A stretch of 64,000 bases of DNA from Homalodisca vitripennis (taxonomy: Eukaryota; Arthropoda; Insecta; Hemiptera; Cicadellidae), in NCBI RefSeq assembly GCF_021130785.1, contig NC_060214.1:48793001-48857000 (forward strand), given 5' to 3'. The notes under the pieces were generated by a model. The model saw only the letters and a program-made list of their open reading frames with translations, was not told where the DNA came from and made no database searches. The stretch's first letter is position 1. Each line of letters begins with the position of its first letter. This document shows positions 34,650 to 48,044 of this stretch, piece by piece. A program made the translations under genes and the position numbers.

Positions 34650-37600
34650 CAGATTACGTTGTATTTATCCAGATATTCTCTCCTCTAATACATTTTTTTA
34701 TGTAGCACCGAATAATTTAGTTTACTCCCAAAGTCCTGAGTCCTTAAAGTTTGTTTGTCAACTTCTCACATCTTTGCTGTAAACCTTCTTTGGTTTCTTA
34801 GCTTTTCCATGTATTTTCCTCTTTCGGTGATTTACTTATCTCCTTCTTATTCCTCGGAATAATTTAGGCATTTCTAGTTCACATGTTATATTATCTGTTT
34901 TTGACCAATTATATAGTGTCCTATTCCTGCCATTTTCCACACACGTTCCAGTTTCTACTTTTTTTCTACTACATTACCTTCATTTTTTATAGCGTCGGAT
35001 TTAATACTAAATTCATCCACTCTTACTTTTTCATTCGATCTGTTGTTCATTTACTCAATAAAACATTAAAGTGTTCTCCCCAACTAATCATTTTCTTTTT
35101 CCTATATCTCCTGTCTTCCTTGTGAATCTTATTTTGATTTGTTTTATACCAGTACCTTTTAATAATCCACTTATCATGATCTATTGCTCCTGAAAATTAT
35201 TTTTTTTTAACAATCATAATTTTAAACTCTCCCTTTATAAAGACTTTTTACATTTTTATCCTTCGTATTCCTCGGAATACTTCAGGTCATCCAGGTTTTC
35301 ACGCTTTCTCATGTATTTCTCTCATAATCTATACATTGTCTTACTTGTGACATTTCCCATACATTTTCCAGTATCTGCTACTTTTAATACGTTATACTAT
35401 TATCTTTAAAAACATCGAATATATTATTCTGTGCATCCACATATTTTCTGTTACTTGGGCTGTGTCATTACTTTATATAATGCATATTAGAAGTGTGTGT
35501 ATCATCACTGAACAATTTAGTTTGCTCCCTAAGTTAATTGACCTTTAAGTTTCTTTATTATTTCTTCTGTATTCCCTGTAAACCTTCTCATTATTATTTT
35601 GATTCATTCTATTTCATAATAATACTCAAATTATCCTGTTATTAAGCTCATGTAGTATATTCTTTATACTACTCACTATTATAAAATTATCCCTTTTTAA
35701 AAACATTTTACATGTTATCCTTCTCATTACCCGGACTAATTTAGGGCTTCCGAGTTCTCATGTTTCGTTACTTTTTTCTGCTTCTTTAAATACATTTTAC
35801 TATTTTTGCTTTTTTCCGTGTATTATCCTATCTCTTTTATTTTCCATATATAGTCATAATTTTTGGCTTGTACAATCCTATTTAATATACAATTTATGTA
35901 GACATTAGGTTATATTAAACCTGTTTTTTTCCTTTCCACGAGTGTTATACCACTAGCTTCTATTAGTTGAATAATCCTGTTGTTTTGCTCCTATATCCTG
36001 TTTCTTTTGTTCATTATATTATTCATTGTAAAACTATCCCTTCTTCTAAAAATCATTTTCATTTTATACTTCTTATTCTTCGGACCACTTTATCCAAGTT
36101 CTAACGTTTGATTACGTACTTATGTCATTCATACATTGTTCTTTTTCTATCATGTTCCATCCATTGTCCTATTTCTACAAATTGCATACTGTACCCTTTA
36201 TTACCCCACTTATCCTGTTGTATTGCTCTGTAGTTTCTTCTACGTAATAATAATTATTTTAAACTCTTCCTTTTTAAATCCTTATACATTTCATCCCTAT
36301 CTTTTCTTAGACAACATCCAAGTTATCACGTTTTATTAACTATTTTTTCCATTTGTTATGCTTTGTTCTACCCCTGCAATTTTCCATACTTTGTAATGTT
36401 TTAGCCATTTTCCATTCATTGTTTTATTTTTGCTTTTTTCCATACGTTTTCCATACATTATTCTATATTATTAATTGTTTAAGATTAATGACTTGCTTAC
36501 TTACTTTTTCCATCTTCCCTGTAAAACCTACTCATGATTAATTTGTTTTATTCCATTAGATTTATTACTCGTATCCTGTTCTTTTTCCTCCTTTAATTTC
36601 TTCTTTATTGCATTCTTCATTGTTAAAGCCATTACTTTTCAAAAGAATTATATATTTTATCCTTCGCATTAATCGGATTAATTTAGGTCATATGAGTGTT
36701 CAAATGTCATTATATATTTATGCTATTTCTATACATTGTTCTTTTTCTGCTAGCTTCCACACCTCATCTTATTTCTGCCATTTTCTATAGATTTTCTAGT
36801 GTATGCTATATTTACTATATTATCTTAATTTTGTTTCATAGCATCCTATTTAATATTATATTCTATTGGTCCTAAAAGTTCTTTTGTCTTCTTTTCCCAT
36901 CTTCTCTGTATGTTTAGAGCTCAAGTAGTGTATTCTTTTTTAGCCTCTTTATTTGAAATATATCGCTTTTTAAAAATCCTTTTACATTTTATTATTTTTT
37001 GGAATAATTTAGTTCATACTAATTCTCAAGATTTACGTATTCCTTTCATTTTCATAACATTGTTCTGTTTGTCCCATTTTCTACACATTCATATGTTCTG
37101 CCATTTTCCATGCGTTTCCAGTTTCTGCTACTTTCCATAAATTATCTTAGTTTTATTTAAAAACATTCCATATATCTTTCTGGTCATCCACACATTCTCT
37201 TTTATTCGGCCTATATCACTTCTATACATGGCATACATTTGAAGTGTTCGTATAACAGAAAAATTTAGTTTTCTCACGAATTTATACGTTATTTGAGTTT
37301 GTTCTTCTATCTACTCTGTAATCCTTCTTTTGATTTGTTTCCTTATAAAGCCTGTACATTTTACTACTCAACGTATCGTGTTCTATTACTCCTATAGTTT
37401 GTTTTTCTAAATAATAATAATATTTATTTTATTATTCTCTTATATTTTTTATTTTCAATACATTGTCCCAACTTTGCTTTATAACCTCCTTTGCAATATT
37501 CTATTTATTTACTTAGTATGTTATATTCATCCTGTGTTTTCCATTCTGTAAAAGAATTATTAAAGTGATGTACCACTAGCTTATATTAAACTAATTATAC

Positions 37601-39975
37601 TGCTCTATTGCTCGTATACCCTGTTTTTTTTCATTTTATTATTCTAATTTTTTAGACTACTTCAGTCATGCGAGTTGTCACGTTTTATTACCTATTCTAA
37701 AATCACTTTAATGTTAATATTTATGCGTTTTCTCACACTGTTCTATTTTTTAAATTTTAATTATTTTCCAAAACCTGTTATTTTCCATACATTTGTCATA
37801 ATTTAGTTTAATTGTAACCAATTTAATACAGTATATTTCCACACTTTGTTTTTGTATTTTATCTGTGTCTTTTGTTTCCATTACACATTTTATAAGTGTT
37901 CGTACCATCGAATAATTTAGTTTTTTCTCTCAAAATTTGTTTGTCTATATCTCCCATTGTTTTTAAAACTTTTTCATGGTTTGTTTGCTTCATAACATTA
38001 ACTTTTATTAGTGCAACTGTGTTGTTCTAATTCACTTGTCGTTTTTTATACGTATCATTTTAATAATTCTTTCCACATCGTATTCTCTTTATTACTCGGA
38101 CTATTTTAAGTCATAAAAGTATCCCGTTTAGTTACTTGTCTCTGCCATTTTAAATATACTGTACTAGTAATACCATTGTACATACAATATCCTGTTTGTG
38201 CAAATTTCCATACATAGCCCAAACTTGGTTTTATAGTCTCCTTTTAATACGATTTTTGTCAACACATTATGTTATTCATAAAAGTTTGTAAAATGTCATA
38301 CCGCCGAATAATTTAGTAGCTCCCAAAGACCTATGTCCTTCAAGTTTGTTTGTCAATTCCTCCCATCTTCTCTGTATACCTTATTTTGCTTAGTTAGCTT
38401 CTTAATACCACAACCTTATTTTACTCATCTTATCCTCTTCCATATTTCCTGTGGTTTCTTCTGTATATTACGAATCAATAAAAAACTCTCTGTTTAATTT
38501 ACTGTTACATTTTATCCTTCTAATTACTACTCTTAGTCAACCATATTCTCTCGTTTTATTACACATTTCTACCATTGTCAGGACATTGTCCCTTTTTTTC
38601 CATTTTACATATATTGCTTTATTTGTAAAATGTTCATACATTGTCATATTTTGCATTATCCCTATATTGTCAATTTCCTCATTCATTCCTTTTTCTGCTT
38701 ATTTTCCATATACCATCCCAATTTTGTTCTATTGCATCCTATTTAATATCCTTTGCACTTGCACATTGCTTAATATTGGGCCTGTTTATCTTCTTTCCAT
38801 AACACATTTTTGAGTTTTCGTAGTATAAAATAACCTAGTATTCTCCCAAAAGTTAATAACCTTAAAAATTGTTTGGCTACATCTCCCATCTTTCCTGAAC
38901 ACTGCAACATTATTCGGTTGCGTTATACCACTAGATTTATTACTCGAAATATCTTTTTTTATTGCTCCTGTATTTCTTCTTTAATATATTTTTCATTTTA
39001 AAAAATGCTACCCTACTTTTAGATAATTTTTAGAAAATTTATTGAACTATTCTAAATTATTTTATTTATTCTTCTTATTACTCGGATTACTGTAAGTAAT
39101 CCAAGTTTCCAAGTAACGATACATGTTTTTGCCATTTTAAATAAATTATACTATTTATATTATGTTCTGTATCTGCCATTTTCCATACATTGTCTTAATT
39201 TTGTTTTATAGCCGTATATTAACTGCTGTATACAACTTCACAATATTTACAATTGGTCAGTGTCTCTTCTTTCCATAACACATATTTTTATGTGCTCATT
39301 CCGCCGAATAATTTTGCTATCACACAAAGTGACCTTAAGGATTGTTTGCGTACCTCTCTCATTTTCCCTGTAAACATTGTAATAAATAGTTTACTTTAAA
39401 CCATCATCATCGTAATTTTAGAACTCTCCATTTTTAAAGCCCTATTAAGTAATTTCCTTATCTTTCCTCCAAAAAATTTAGTAAGTAATTCTAGTTCTCA
39501 CGTTTCATTACCTATTTTCGAGAATTTCTATAAATTGTCCTGTTTTTGCCATACATTTTTTGGTTTTTGACATTTTCATTACATTATCTTTTTATATAGC
39601 ATCGTATTTAATACTCCATTAATCCTCAAACTGTTTGTTATTCGGACTATTTTATGTTTTAAATAACATTATTAAAGTGTTTGTACTCTCTCTCCCGTTT
39701 GACTTGTAAACTTGTTTTTGATTCGTTTGATTCCATACCATTACCTTTTATTATTCTATTTATTCTTATCTATGCTCCTGCAAACTCTTCTGTATATTAT
39801 TCATAATTTTAAAACTCTTTCTAGTTAAAGTCTTTTTACATTTTAATCCTTCTTATTCTTCTAACTGCTGTAGGTAATGCACGTTTTCATGTTTCTTACT
39901 TACTTTTGTCATTATCTATATGTTTTCCTATTTGTTCCATTGCCTATACGTTTTCCAGTATCTGCTACTTTCCAT
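34650..39975 (+). repeat. Degenerate pyrimidine-rich tandem array, about 5.3 kb
   Basis: The plus strand is visibly T-rich with C in excess of G throughout. Two recognisable phrases recur in order. The first is like cgaataatttagtttactcc followed by a cctt-aag-tttgtttg and a tctccc-atctt block (34701, 35505, 37257, 37910, 38305, 38828, 39304). The second is like ccttcttattactcggacta followed by a tttaggtcat, aagttctcacg and tttcattac block (about 34850, 35265, 35717, 36073, 36660, 36995, 37650, 38085, 38515, 39063, 39455, 39850). Spacing of the second phrase is about 340-650 bp. Between them, ttttccatacattgtcc-like words recur many times. It is an old tandem array whose units have drifted in sequence and length. 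No coding frame is convincing. Confidence 0.8.
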
Positions 39976-39984
39976 ACATTGGAA

Positions 39985-40320
39985 GGTAGGGCCCACGATA
40001 TTAACACCAAAACACCGTGCCGGTTCGTCGAGGGAGCGGGCAGCCAGCTTTGATTATAAGACTCCGACCACAGAAACTCTAAGATGTCCTCGCCCTACGG
40101 AAGCCAGAAGAGAAGAGAGAGCAAGAAACCTAATTCCAGATATCTAGAAAACCTGAAAAGCTAGAACCAATCAAACAGGCAGAATTCCACAGAAATCTAG
40201 AAAGAGATAAACCGTCAGGAAAAACAGACGACTCGACCAGCTGTACGGAAACAGCTCCCGGCCCGTCCAAAGGCCAACAAAATAAAGTGGCAAACGCCAC
40301 AAAATTAATCAAACTTAAGA
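39985..40320 (+). pseudogene. Retroelement coding remnant, copy 2
   Basis: An abrupt GC- and purine-rich island directly after the pyrimidine-rich array. One frame gives ERAASFDYKTPT and RPTEARREERARN. After a frame change another gives KLEPIKQAEFHRNLERDKPS and SCTETAPGPSKGQQNK. The first part matches 15240-15425 at both DNA and protein level. The protein is basic and glutamate-rich with a proline-rich end, like many retroelement ORF1 or gag products. I cannot assign the family. Confidence 0.4.
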
Positions 40321-41238
40321 ATTATACACAAACATGATAATCACATCTAGTCAGATCTGTGACTTATGGTATTAAAAATCATATATTCTGCACTCAATAT
40401 TATTCTCGGAATTTGCATCTGCAAAATATTGTAACCTTATCATTGAACTCATTGAAAGAATCAGTAAGTAAAACCTTTGAACGCATATAAATAGTCATAT
40501 TTCATACATTTCCTGAACTGTTGATGTTATCAGTTTTGTTTAATTAATTATTTGAAAATGTTTAGTATAAAATGACTATATAATCTTAAAAATAATTATA
40601 ATATGATTATTGTATGAAATGTAATATTTTATGCTGTTTTTAAAATGCTTGAAATATAAATTTTAATGTATTACGATAACAAAAGTAGTCAAAGAGACTG
40701 CACCCGTCCCGTATATGTATGCTTCTGTGAATTAAATATGGATAGTTTATACCTCAACGTGACGGCGAGAGCTCATTTCACATTCAGATTGCTAATGTTG
40801 ACAAGCTACTGGCAAAAGATATTCATGCCAGGATATAATCAGTAAGGCAAAACGTGGAACGGTGACGCAATGTTCGCTTCATTAATCAGTAGCGTTACAC
40901 GACGTAATGCTTTCATCCTTAATATGTCCAGGTAAATTTCAATGTATGACACATTTAATGAAGAGCAGCTTGGTTTGCTGCTTCTCGCATATGCCTACGG
41001 TTCTATTTTATGTCCAGTGTTTTAATAAAACAGTTTTATGTTATGGTGTTATGGACTTTTTATAAAGAATGGCAAATATAATAAAAGAAAAATAAAACTG
41101 CGCCGTAATTATCCATTTTTTTCTATAGATCCCTTTTTTATTTACATCGCATAAAAAATGCAAACGCAATAATCAACTGTAAATACTTTTGTTACTTTAA
41201 GGCTAATGTTTTTATACATTACTTAACCTTACTTAGGT
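40321..41238. other. AT-rich DNA, no gene seen
   Basis: A somewhat less AT-rich patch at 40680-40930 contains no supportable frame. Confidence 0.45.
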
Positions 41239-41627
41239 CGTGCAATACGGACCTAACTTTACATTGTGTACTAGTGGTCCTTTTACTTTACTTACTATCT
41301 TACTTTAACCCATGTTCGTGCAATACGGACCTAACCATTACATTGTGTACTAGTGGTTCTTATTCTTTACTTACTATCTTACTTAACCTATGTTCGTGCA
41401 ATACGGACCTTACATTTAAATTGCGTACTAGTGGTTCTTTACTTTACTTACTATCTTACTTAACCTATGTTCGTGCAATACAGACCTCACATTTAAATTG
41501 CGTACTAGTGGTTCTTTACTTTACTTACTATCTTACTTAACCTATGATCGTGCAATACGGACCACCTAACCTTTAAATTGTGTACTAGTGTTTTCTTTTA
41601 CTTTACGTACTATCTTACTTAATCGTA
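41239..41627 (+). repeat. Five tandem copies of a 77-78 bp unit
   Basis: The anchor cgtgcaatacgg occurs at 41239, 41317, 41395, 41472 (with one change) and 41549. Each unit also contains gtactagtgg and tttacttactatcttact. The 88-codon frame over 41274-41540 exists because a 78-bp unit is a multiple of three. The last steps of 77 bp break it, so it is not a gene. Confidence 0.95.
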
Positions 41628-44600
41628 ACAGGTTTTGTGTTGAGAAAGGACACGTCATAATATTACTGATTTGGTGAGTGACAGTCCTAATGGCGAGTGA
41701 ATTTAGGGTTTTCCTATTGACAGCGTTGTCCGTTTTCTTGAGTCGCAATCTTTTGCAATCTTTTGCTATTAACAGATTGGTTACTGTTGTAGTATCAGGA
41801 TTTACGTATCTTTATAAGAAAATCTTTGATTAATAAAGATGTTGGTGTTGTATATATGTTTGTTCGGTTTTATTGGTAAACATAAAGTTTTTTCTATCTG
41901 TAACTATTTTATTATCATGTAATTAACTATGATAATACGCACGCATTTTTATTATATATGTGCTACAAATGTATTTAATTATATAGAATTATTTTCATAC
42001 ATGTATAGTATGAAAAAAATGTGATAAAGCAATAATATGTCATTTATTGTATAAGAAAATTAACTTATGTAGTTTTTTTTATTATATTATAAATTGATAT
42101 AAGCACCAGGTTTTGTTAAAATTAGTGAGAGTAAAACCTGTCACAATTTTGGTTCAAGGAAAATAAAACAAATTGTAAACATAATTGCAGGTAATGTAAA
42201 CAATGAATCCGCCGTAGGTTTCAGATTACTATAATGAAATAGTTACCAACGTAAAATAAATCTTCATCTTACTACAATAAAAAATTCCGATATAATCAAA
42301 GATATGATTAAAATTACTGCACCAATTATATTATATTTACTTGATTTTTTAAGATTGTATCTAAAGATACAAAATTAACTTTAAAAGTGACAGAGAAAAC
42401 ATAGAGCCCATTGATTCATCTTGGATTACAGAGCTAGTATCTAACTAAGCTTATCTTTGCCTTCCTCATTCACTCGTTCTGTCTCTTAGATTATCAGCAG
42501 ATAAAAATAAACACAATTTAATACACAGAATTTTAAACCTGTTCATTATGATTTAAATTTGTGTCGTATGACTTGTCTTGCAATTTGAAGAATTACATAC
42601 TAGCGAAAGTTCCAACATCAAAAATTATATGCCACTAATTAAGTTTTCATATATTCTATATTTGCAGTTCAAATTAAATCAAGTAAGGGTCGTTACTGTC
42701 TTCATAAATTAAGGCTGCCTGGTTTTTAAGCTTCGTTTATGCTTTAATAAATATAATTTAAATGACAAGGGAATTATGTGAGAGAATAAATATTCTTTTT
42801 ATATTGTGAGAATTATTTTATTAACCCGAAAAAATTTTTAAAAACAAGTTGCTTGCTTTTCAATAACATGATCGAAAACATAAATAATTTGGTTCTAACA
42901 GGAGAGAGCTTTATTTTCTATAAATAATGTCACTGAGTCTGCTCAGTAGTGTTACATGAAAAAATTTATTAATAAGTTTATACAATTTATATATTTTTGT
43001 TATCAGCACAGTAGTAAAAAACCTCCAAGAAATTTAAGTGGCCTAATATTAACTATTTACTTTTTAAACATATGGAAACAGATTTTAAAGAGTTTTAAAT
43101 ATCTGTAACTAATTTTCAACTTTGTAAAACTATTACAAAAATTAGGTAAGACAAGATGACATCTTACGCTGCAGCAGAAAAAACTTAATGTTAATGTATG
43201 TGTTAGCGAAGGTCTGAATATGGCCGTGTAGGAACTTTAATGTCATTTTCTGACTAACACGGCAGGTAGAAACACCGGCGATAGCAACGTTTATGACTCA
43301 AAGTCTAACTAGGACAATAATTCTTCACTTATTACTAAAGTTTATAGGTTATGAGCCATAAGGCAAGTAATATATAACACTCAACATGTACGCCAATCAA
43401 CATACTTTGATAACTAGAACGATTGGGTATTATCAAATATTTAAGCGTTGTTCAGCTTTAAACAGATATTAAAAATGGCCCATCGAGATTAAGCTTTTTA
43501 TTCATATTAACGGCATATAACATGAAAAAAATGGAAATATTTCCATTTGTCATAGCAATAAAAAATAACATTATCAAATTGGATTGAGTTCCGAAAGAAA
43601 ACAAACTATTTACAGATAATAAAAAATGCTCTATATAATTCAATATTTGGCCTTTGATATTGGAAGACCCTGTAATAAACATAACTAAAACACTCTACGT
43701 GCGTGTGATATCTACTACGCTTTCTGGTAAACATCACGTCACCCAATTTATGAAGCATTAAAATCGTAAAACATTTTGATTTGGATAATGAGATTTTTAA
43801 GTCTAGGAATGTAAACCGCTGACCTAGATAAAAATTAATTCTGTACAATAAAATCAAAACATGGGAAAAGAACCGACATGGGCTTTTAATGGCGTGTAAG
43901 TAGACTCGAATTAAAACTTTAGGATTAGTATTTTTATCTAGAGCAATGTGTAGATTAATCTTATAAAACTTAAATTGAGAAAAGTTATATAACGTACTAT
44001 AACTTATAGATATGAATTAAGAATTCTGATAATTGGAAAAAATGTACAGAAAATAAACAAACCATATAAAAACAATGTTTGAACAAAAATTTATACAACT
44101 AAGATAATTACATAGTGAAAACGGGTTTTTTTATCTTTTGTTGGAATAGTAGAGGAAACGGGACAATCCCCTCAGTCAGTTGTCAGTTAGTCTATGTCCA
44201 TCTGTTTTCAACAGAGAAGAGTGACTGGGTCTCCACACTACTGATTAGAATAAAAACTGCTTGAAATTTTTCTTAAAAACCTCAACGGAGGGAGAGTCAA
44301 ATAGCTTGAAATTTCTGAAACTTTTAGAATAATTTTTATATAAAACATGTGCTAGATAAAAACTGTTTTGTGTTGCAAATTATTTATGTTGGCGAACAGT
44401 GTTAATTGCGACTATAATTGATTATCTTGTGTCATAAAAATGTGGGATTATATAAAACATTGAGCCGAAATGTTTATAAGTATGAATAAATAAGACTTAA
44501 TCTTTAATATAGCTGAAATATTTACCGTGCATAATAGCATTTGCATAATTTTTTGACGTGTAAAAAGAGAAATAGAAGATTAATGGAATAAAACAGATAA

Positions 44601-44830
44601 TAGTGATGGATAGAAACGAACTTTGCGCCAACGTTCCATTATGTTTTTACCGGCACTAATTATGAATAACTTCAATGAATACCCTTTGTCCGTAGCTTGT
44701 AAACGTCAACATTATGAATGATGGATGAGTTTATTGATAACACATTGAGGTGTAAATTAGCTATATGTAATGCCAGAAACACACTTATAGAGTAAAAGTA
44801 TTTGTTTAAAATAATGTACTCTTTCAAAAA
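41628..44830. other. AT-rich DNA, no gene seen
   Basis: The 74- and 83-codon minus-strand frames around 43458-43857 overlap each other and show no motifs. Nothing else can be supported. Confidence 0.5.
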
Positions 44831-44889
44831 TTGTTTAAAACCCCAATTCATTTCTTATTTCACAGCATACTGAGGATCAAATATTTCAA

Positions 44890-47490
44890 AACATTAATAT
44901 TAATTTTAAACTACTATTGTCCACCGTGTAAAGAGGAGAATGGGGGAATTTTATGCCCTGACTGTAACATGACCATGAAAAATCAGATCTGTTTTGCGGC
45001 TCATAAAAGTGAACGTTGTAAGTCGGTAAAAATGTTTACAGTGCCAAAGACGTGTTTTTGAAACAACCGTAAGTCAAAACATGTGTGCGGAGAAGTCTTT
45101 TCCAAAATCTGTAACGAATTCATGCCCCCAAACCATTAATGTAACATGCGGGTTGACACAAACAAACCAAAAACCAAAGACTTTCTTTTCATTTTCTTTG
45201 ATTTGGAGACCCGTCAAGATGAAATTTTAACGGAAGAATCTAGAGTTCATAAGTCAATCTCTGTGTTTCGCAGCAATTTTGTTGGAAATGTATTGATGGT
45301 AAATCTTGTGAAATGTGCAAAGACCGAACAAAGATCTTTGATAGTGATCCTGGGAATCAATTTATGAATTACGTAATGGATGAGAGAAAAAAATTAAAAA
45401 ATGTATGCGTCATTGCTCATAACGGTCAAGGTTTTGATTTTCAATTTCTGCTAAAGTACGTTCTCGAACAAACAAAATTCACTCCAGAGCTAATTATGCG
45501 TGGCACTAAAGTCATTCTCATGGAACTGGATAACGTCAGATTTATCGATTCGCTAAATTATTTCCCCATGGCCCTCTCTGCACTACCCAAAGCCTTTGAT
45601 CTCCCCCCGGAGAAGAAGAAGGGTTACTTCCCTCATCTTTTCAACACTTTGGCAAACCAAAATTACGTAGGCCCCATACCACCCAAGAAGTACTATTGCC
45701 CTGAATCAATGTTTGAAAAGAATTACAAAGATTTTGAGAATTGGCACAACGAGCAGACCGGCAAAAATGTAGTATTTGATTTCCAAAAAGAACTTGTCGA
45801 GTACTGTATTTCAGATGTATACATATTGGCGCAGGCGTGTATTACATTTAGAAACATGTTTTTGAAATAATGTAACGTTGATCCCTTCATGGAAGCCGTC
45901 ACCATTGCCAGTGCCTGTAATTTGGTCTTTAGACGGAATTTTTTTGAAACCGAACACCATAGGCCTGGTCCCAAAGAACGGATACCGTATGGTTGATAAC
46001 CAATAACCAATCGCCTATTGCTTTACAATGGCTGAGCTGGGAGGAAGAACAGCATAGTATTAACATTCAGCACGCGGGGAGGGGGAAAGAAATCAAAATT
46101 AAAGGCCTAAAAGTTGACGGTTTTGTCGGAGAGCGCGTGTACGAATTTCAGGGCTGTTATTTCCACGGGTGCCCAAAATGTTTTCCATTTAATAGAGAAC
46201 AACCACTCAAAGAGGACACTTCCGACTCACTGCAATTAAGGTTCGAGAGAACCAAAGCTAAAATGGCTGGACTCCGAGCATCTGACTATGAAGTTATTGA
46301 AATGTGGGAGTGTAAATTCAATCATTTAAAGAAAGAACAACAATTGGATTATCTAAATTTCTCCCCATTCTAAACACACTCTCACTTAACCCCAGAGATG
46401 CCTTCTTCGGGGGCAGAACAGGCAATGCAAAATCCTATCACAAGTGCGGGGACGGGGAAACGATTCAATATGTAGACGTTTGCTCCTTGTACCCGTTTGT
46501 CAATAAGTTTTCGCCTTATGTTTTTACCCCATCCAAAAATATATGTAGGGGACAAGGAGTGTAGAGAAAGAGGCACTGAGGCTGCAGGTCTCCTGAAATG
46601 TAAAAGTATTGCCTCCACTAAATTTGACCCATCCCGTCCTTCCAGCACGTATGAATAATAAATTAATGTTTGTTTTATGCCGTACATGTCGTCTAGAAAT
46701 GCAAAACACAGACTGTAACCATAACATCGAAGAAAGAGCATTGACAGGGACATGGACAATGCAGGAAATACGCAAGGCTGTGGAAAAGGGATACAAAATT
46801 TTAGAAATGTACGAGCTTTGGGATTATAAAATGATTACTTACAAAGATGGTGGTCTTTTTAACGGGTTTTATTAACAAATTTTCTCAATATTAAACAGGA
46901 GGCATCAGGCTACCCCTCCTGGTGCCTCACTGAAGAGGACAAGATCAAGTACATTCAAAATTATTATGAACACGAAGGTGTCAGACTTGACCCTTCCAAA
47001 ATTGAAAAGAACGGGGGTCTTCGCTCCCTAGCTAAATTGATGTTAAATTCTTTCTGGGGCAAATTCGCTCAAAGGGAGAACCAAACGAAAACATCAATCA
47101 TAAGAGACCCTTTTGAATACTTTCAGTTGCTGTCCAACCCTGAAATATATGTAAATACTACTCAAATTATTAACGATACTGTACATTATTGTGAACAGGC
47201 AGCATATTGAAGAAGCCGCAGATGCCCTAAGGACAGTAAATGTTGTGGTTGCAGCATTTACTACGTCACATGCTCGATTAAAATTGTAACGAACACTTAG
47301 AAAAGTTAGGGAGGCAAGTTCTTTATTATGATACAGACAGTGTCCTCTACGTACACAGGGAGGGTATGCACAAGGTCCCCACAGGGACTACTTGGGCGAA
47401 ATGACCGACGAGTTGGCTGACTATGGTCCAGGGTCATTCATAGTAGAATTTGTTTCCGGAGGCCCAAAGACTTACGCCTATCTTGTCTGG
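44890..47490 (+). pseudogene. polB: Polinton/Maverick type B DNA polymerase, exonuclease to palm
   Basis: Protein-primed family B polymerase of a Polinton (Maverick), the enzyme that replicates the element. Going along the strand: a cysteine-rich zinc-binding stretch (CPPC, CPDC, CFAAHK; about 44920-45010); exonuclease block I FFDLET (about 45194); block II AHNGQGFDF (about 45416); block III YCISDV (about 45801); the endonuclease-like insert with GCYFHGCPKC (about 46151); palm motif A YVDVCSLYP (about 46469); motif B KLMLNSFWGKFAQ (about 47035); motif C YDTDSV (about 47324). The carboxy-terminal part includes FVSGGPKTYAY (about 47451). All catalytic blocks remain but at least five frameshifts or stops separate them, so it is dead. 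Similarity ends abruptly at about 47490, where a minus-strand segment begins. Host-integrated relic of a virus-like transposon. Confidence 0.92.
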
Positions 47491-48044
47491 TCAACAAATA
47501 TTGTCCTGCCTTATTGCTTTGAACTGAGAATCTTTTTTAGAGTTGGCTTTGGCTACTACCAGCGCACGCGCTAGACACAGATTATCGCTATTCTTAATGA
47601 CTACGATACCTCTACTTGCTTTACATTCTTCTTCAAAGTTATTATAAAAACCTGGTCTTACCCTACCACAGCCTACTGGAATATTGGTGCGGGTGCACGT
47701 AACTCTAAATTTGTCCATGGACTTAATCGAATCCGTATTACTTTGGATAAGTTTTCCAAATATATCCCAAATTATATCCCCGTGAACTTGATTTGCATGC
47801 TATAAGCGATATATCCGGAATCTTTGGTTCTGAAATTCAGAGAATCTAAAGTGAAGCCTAGTTAGTCATTTTCGGTAGTACCGGCTTTCGCCTTTTCGAC
47901 AATACTCCCGAAACCCTTTTTAATCCAATCAAGTTCGGACACTCCTTCGGGTACTGGGTTAAACTTGAAAACTATCTCTTACCCATATGTTCTAAACCTT
48001 CTACAGTAGGTTTCATTGGTATGCATTACTTTTACGGGATCCAT
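47491..48044 (-). pseudogene. polB: Polinton type B DNA polymerase, amino-terminal part, inverted
   Basis: On the minus strand a frame from an ATG at 48044 reads MDPVKVMHTNETY, then after a stop FKFNPVPEGVSELDWIKKGF and LGFTLDSLNF, and, after a frame change near 47780, DKFRVTCTRTNIPVGCGR and RGIVVIKNSDNLCLARAL. This is the amino-terminal region that precedes the zinc-binding and exonuclease parts in Polinton polymerases. It should lie upstream of the 44890-47490 segment on the same strand; instead it faces the carboxy-terminal end. An inversion of the rest of the gene, or insertion of a second copy, would explain this. About 100 residues that normally join the two parts are not seen. Internal stops show it is dead. 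Confidence 0.8.

Noticed and set aside
36136..38813. Phenylalanine- and leucine-rich frames that look like membrane proteins
   Set aside because: They come from T-rich DNA of the degenerate array, which gives hydrophobic codons in every frame.
41274..41540. 88-codon plus-strand frame with repeated CSCNTDLT
   Set aside because: Product of the 78-bp tandem repeat, lost where the unit is 77 bp.
34650..41627. CRISPR array
   Set aside because: Repeats are long, adjacent or degenerate without unique spacers, and the window is eukaryotic.
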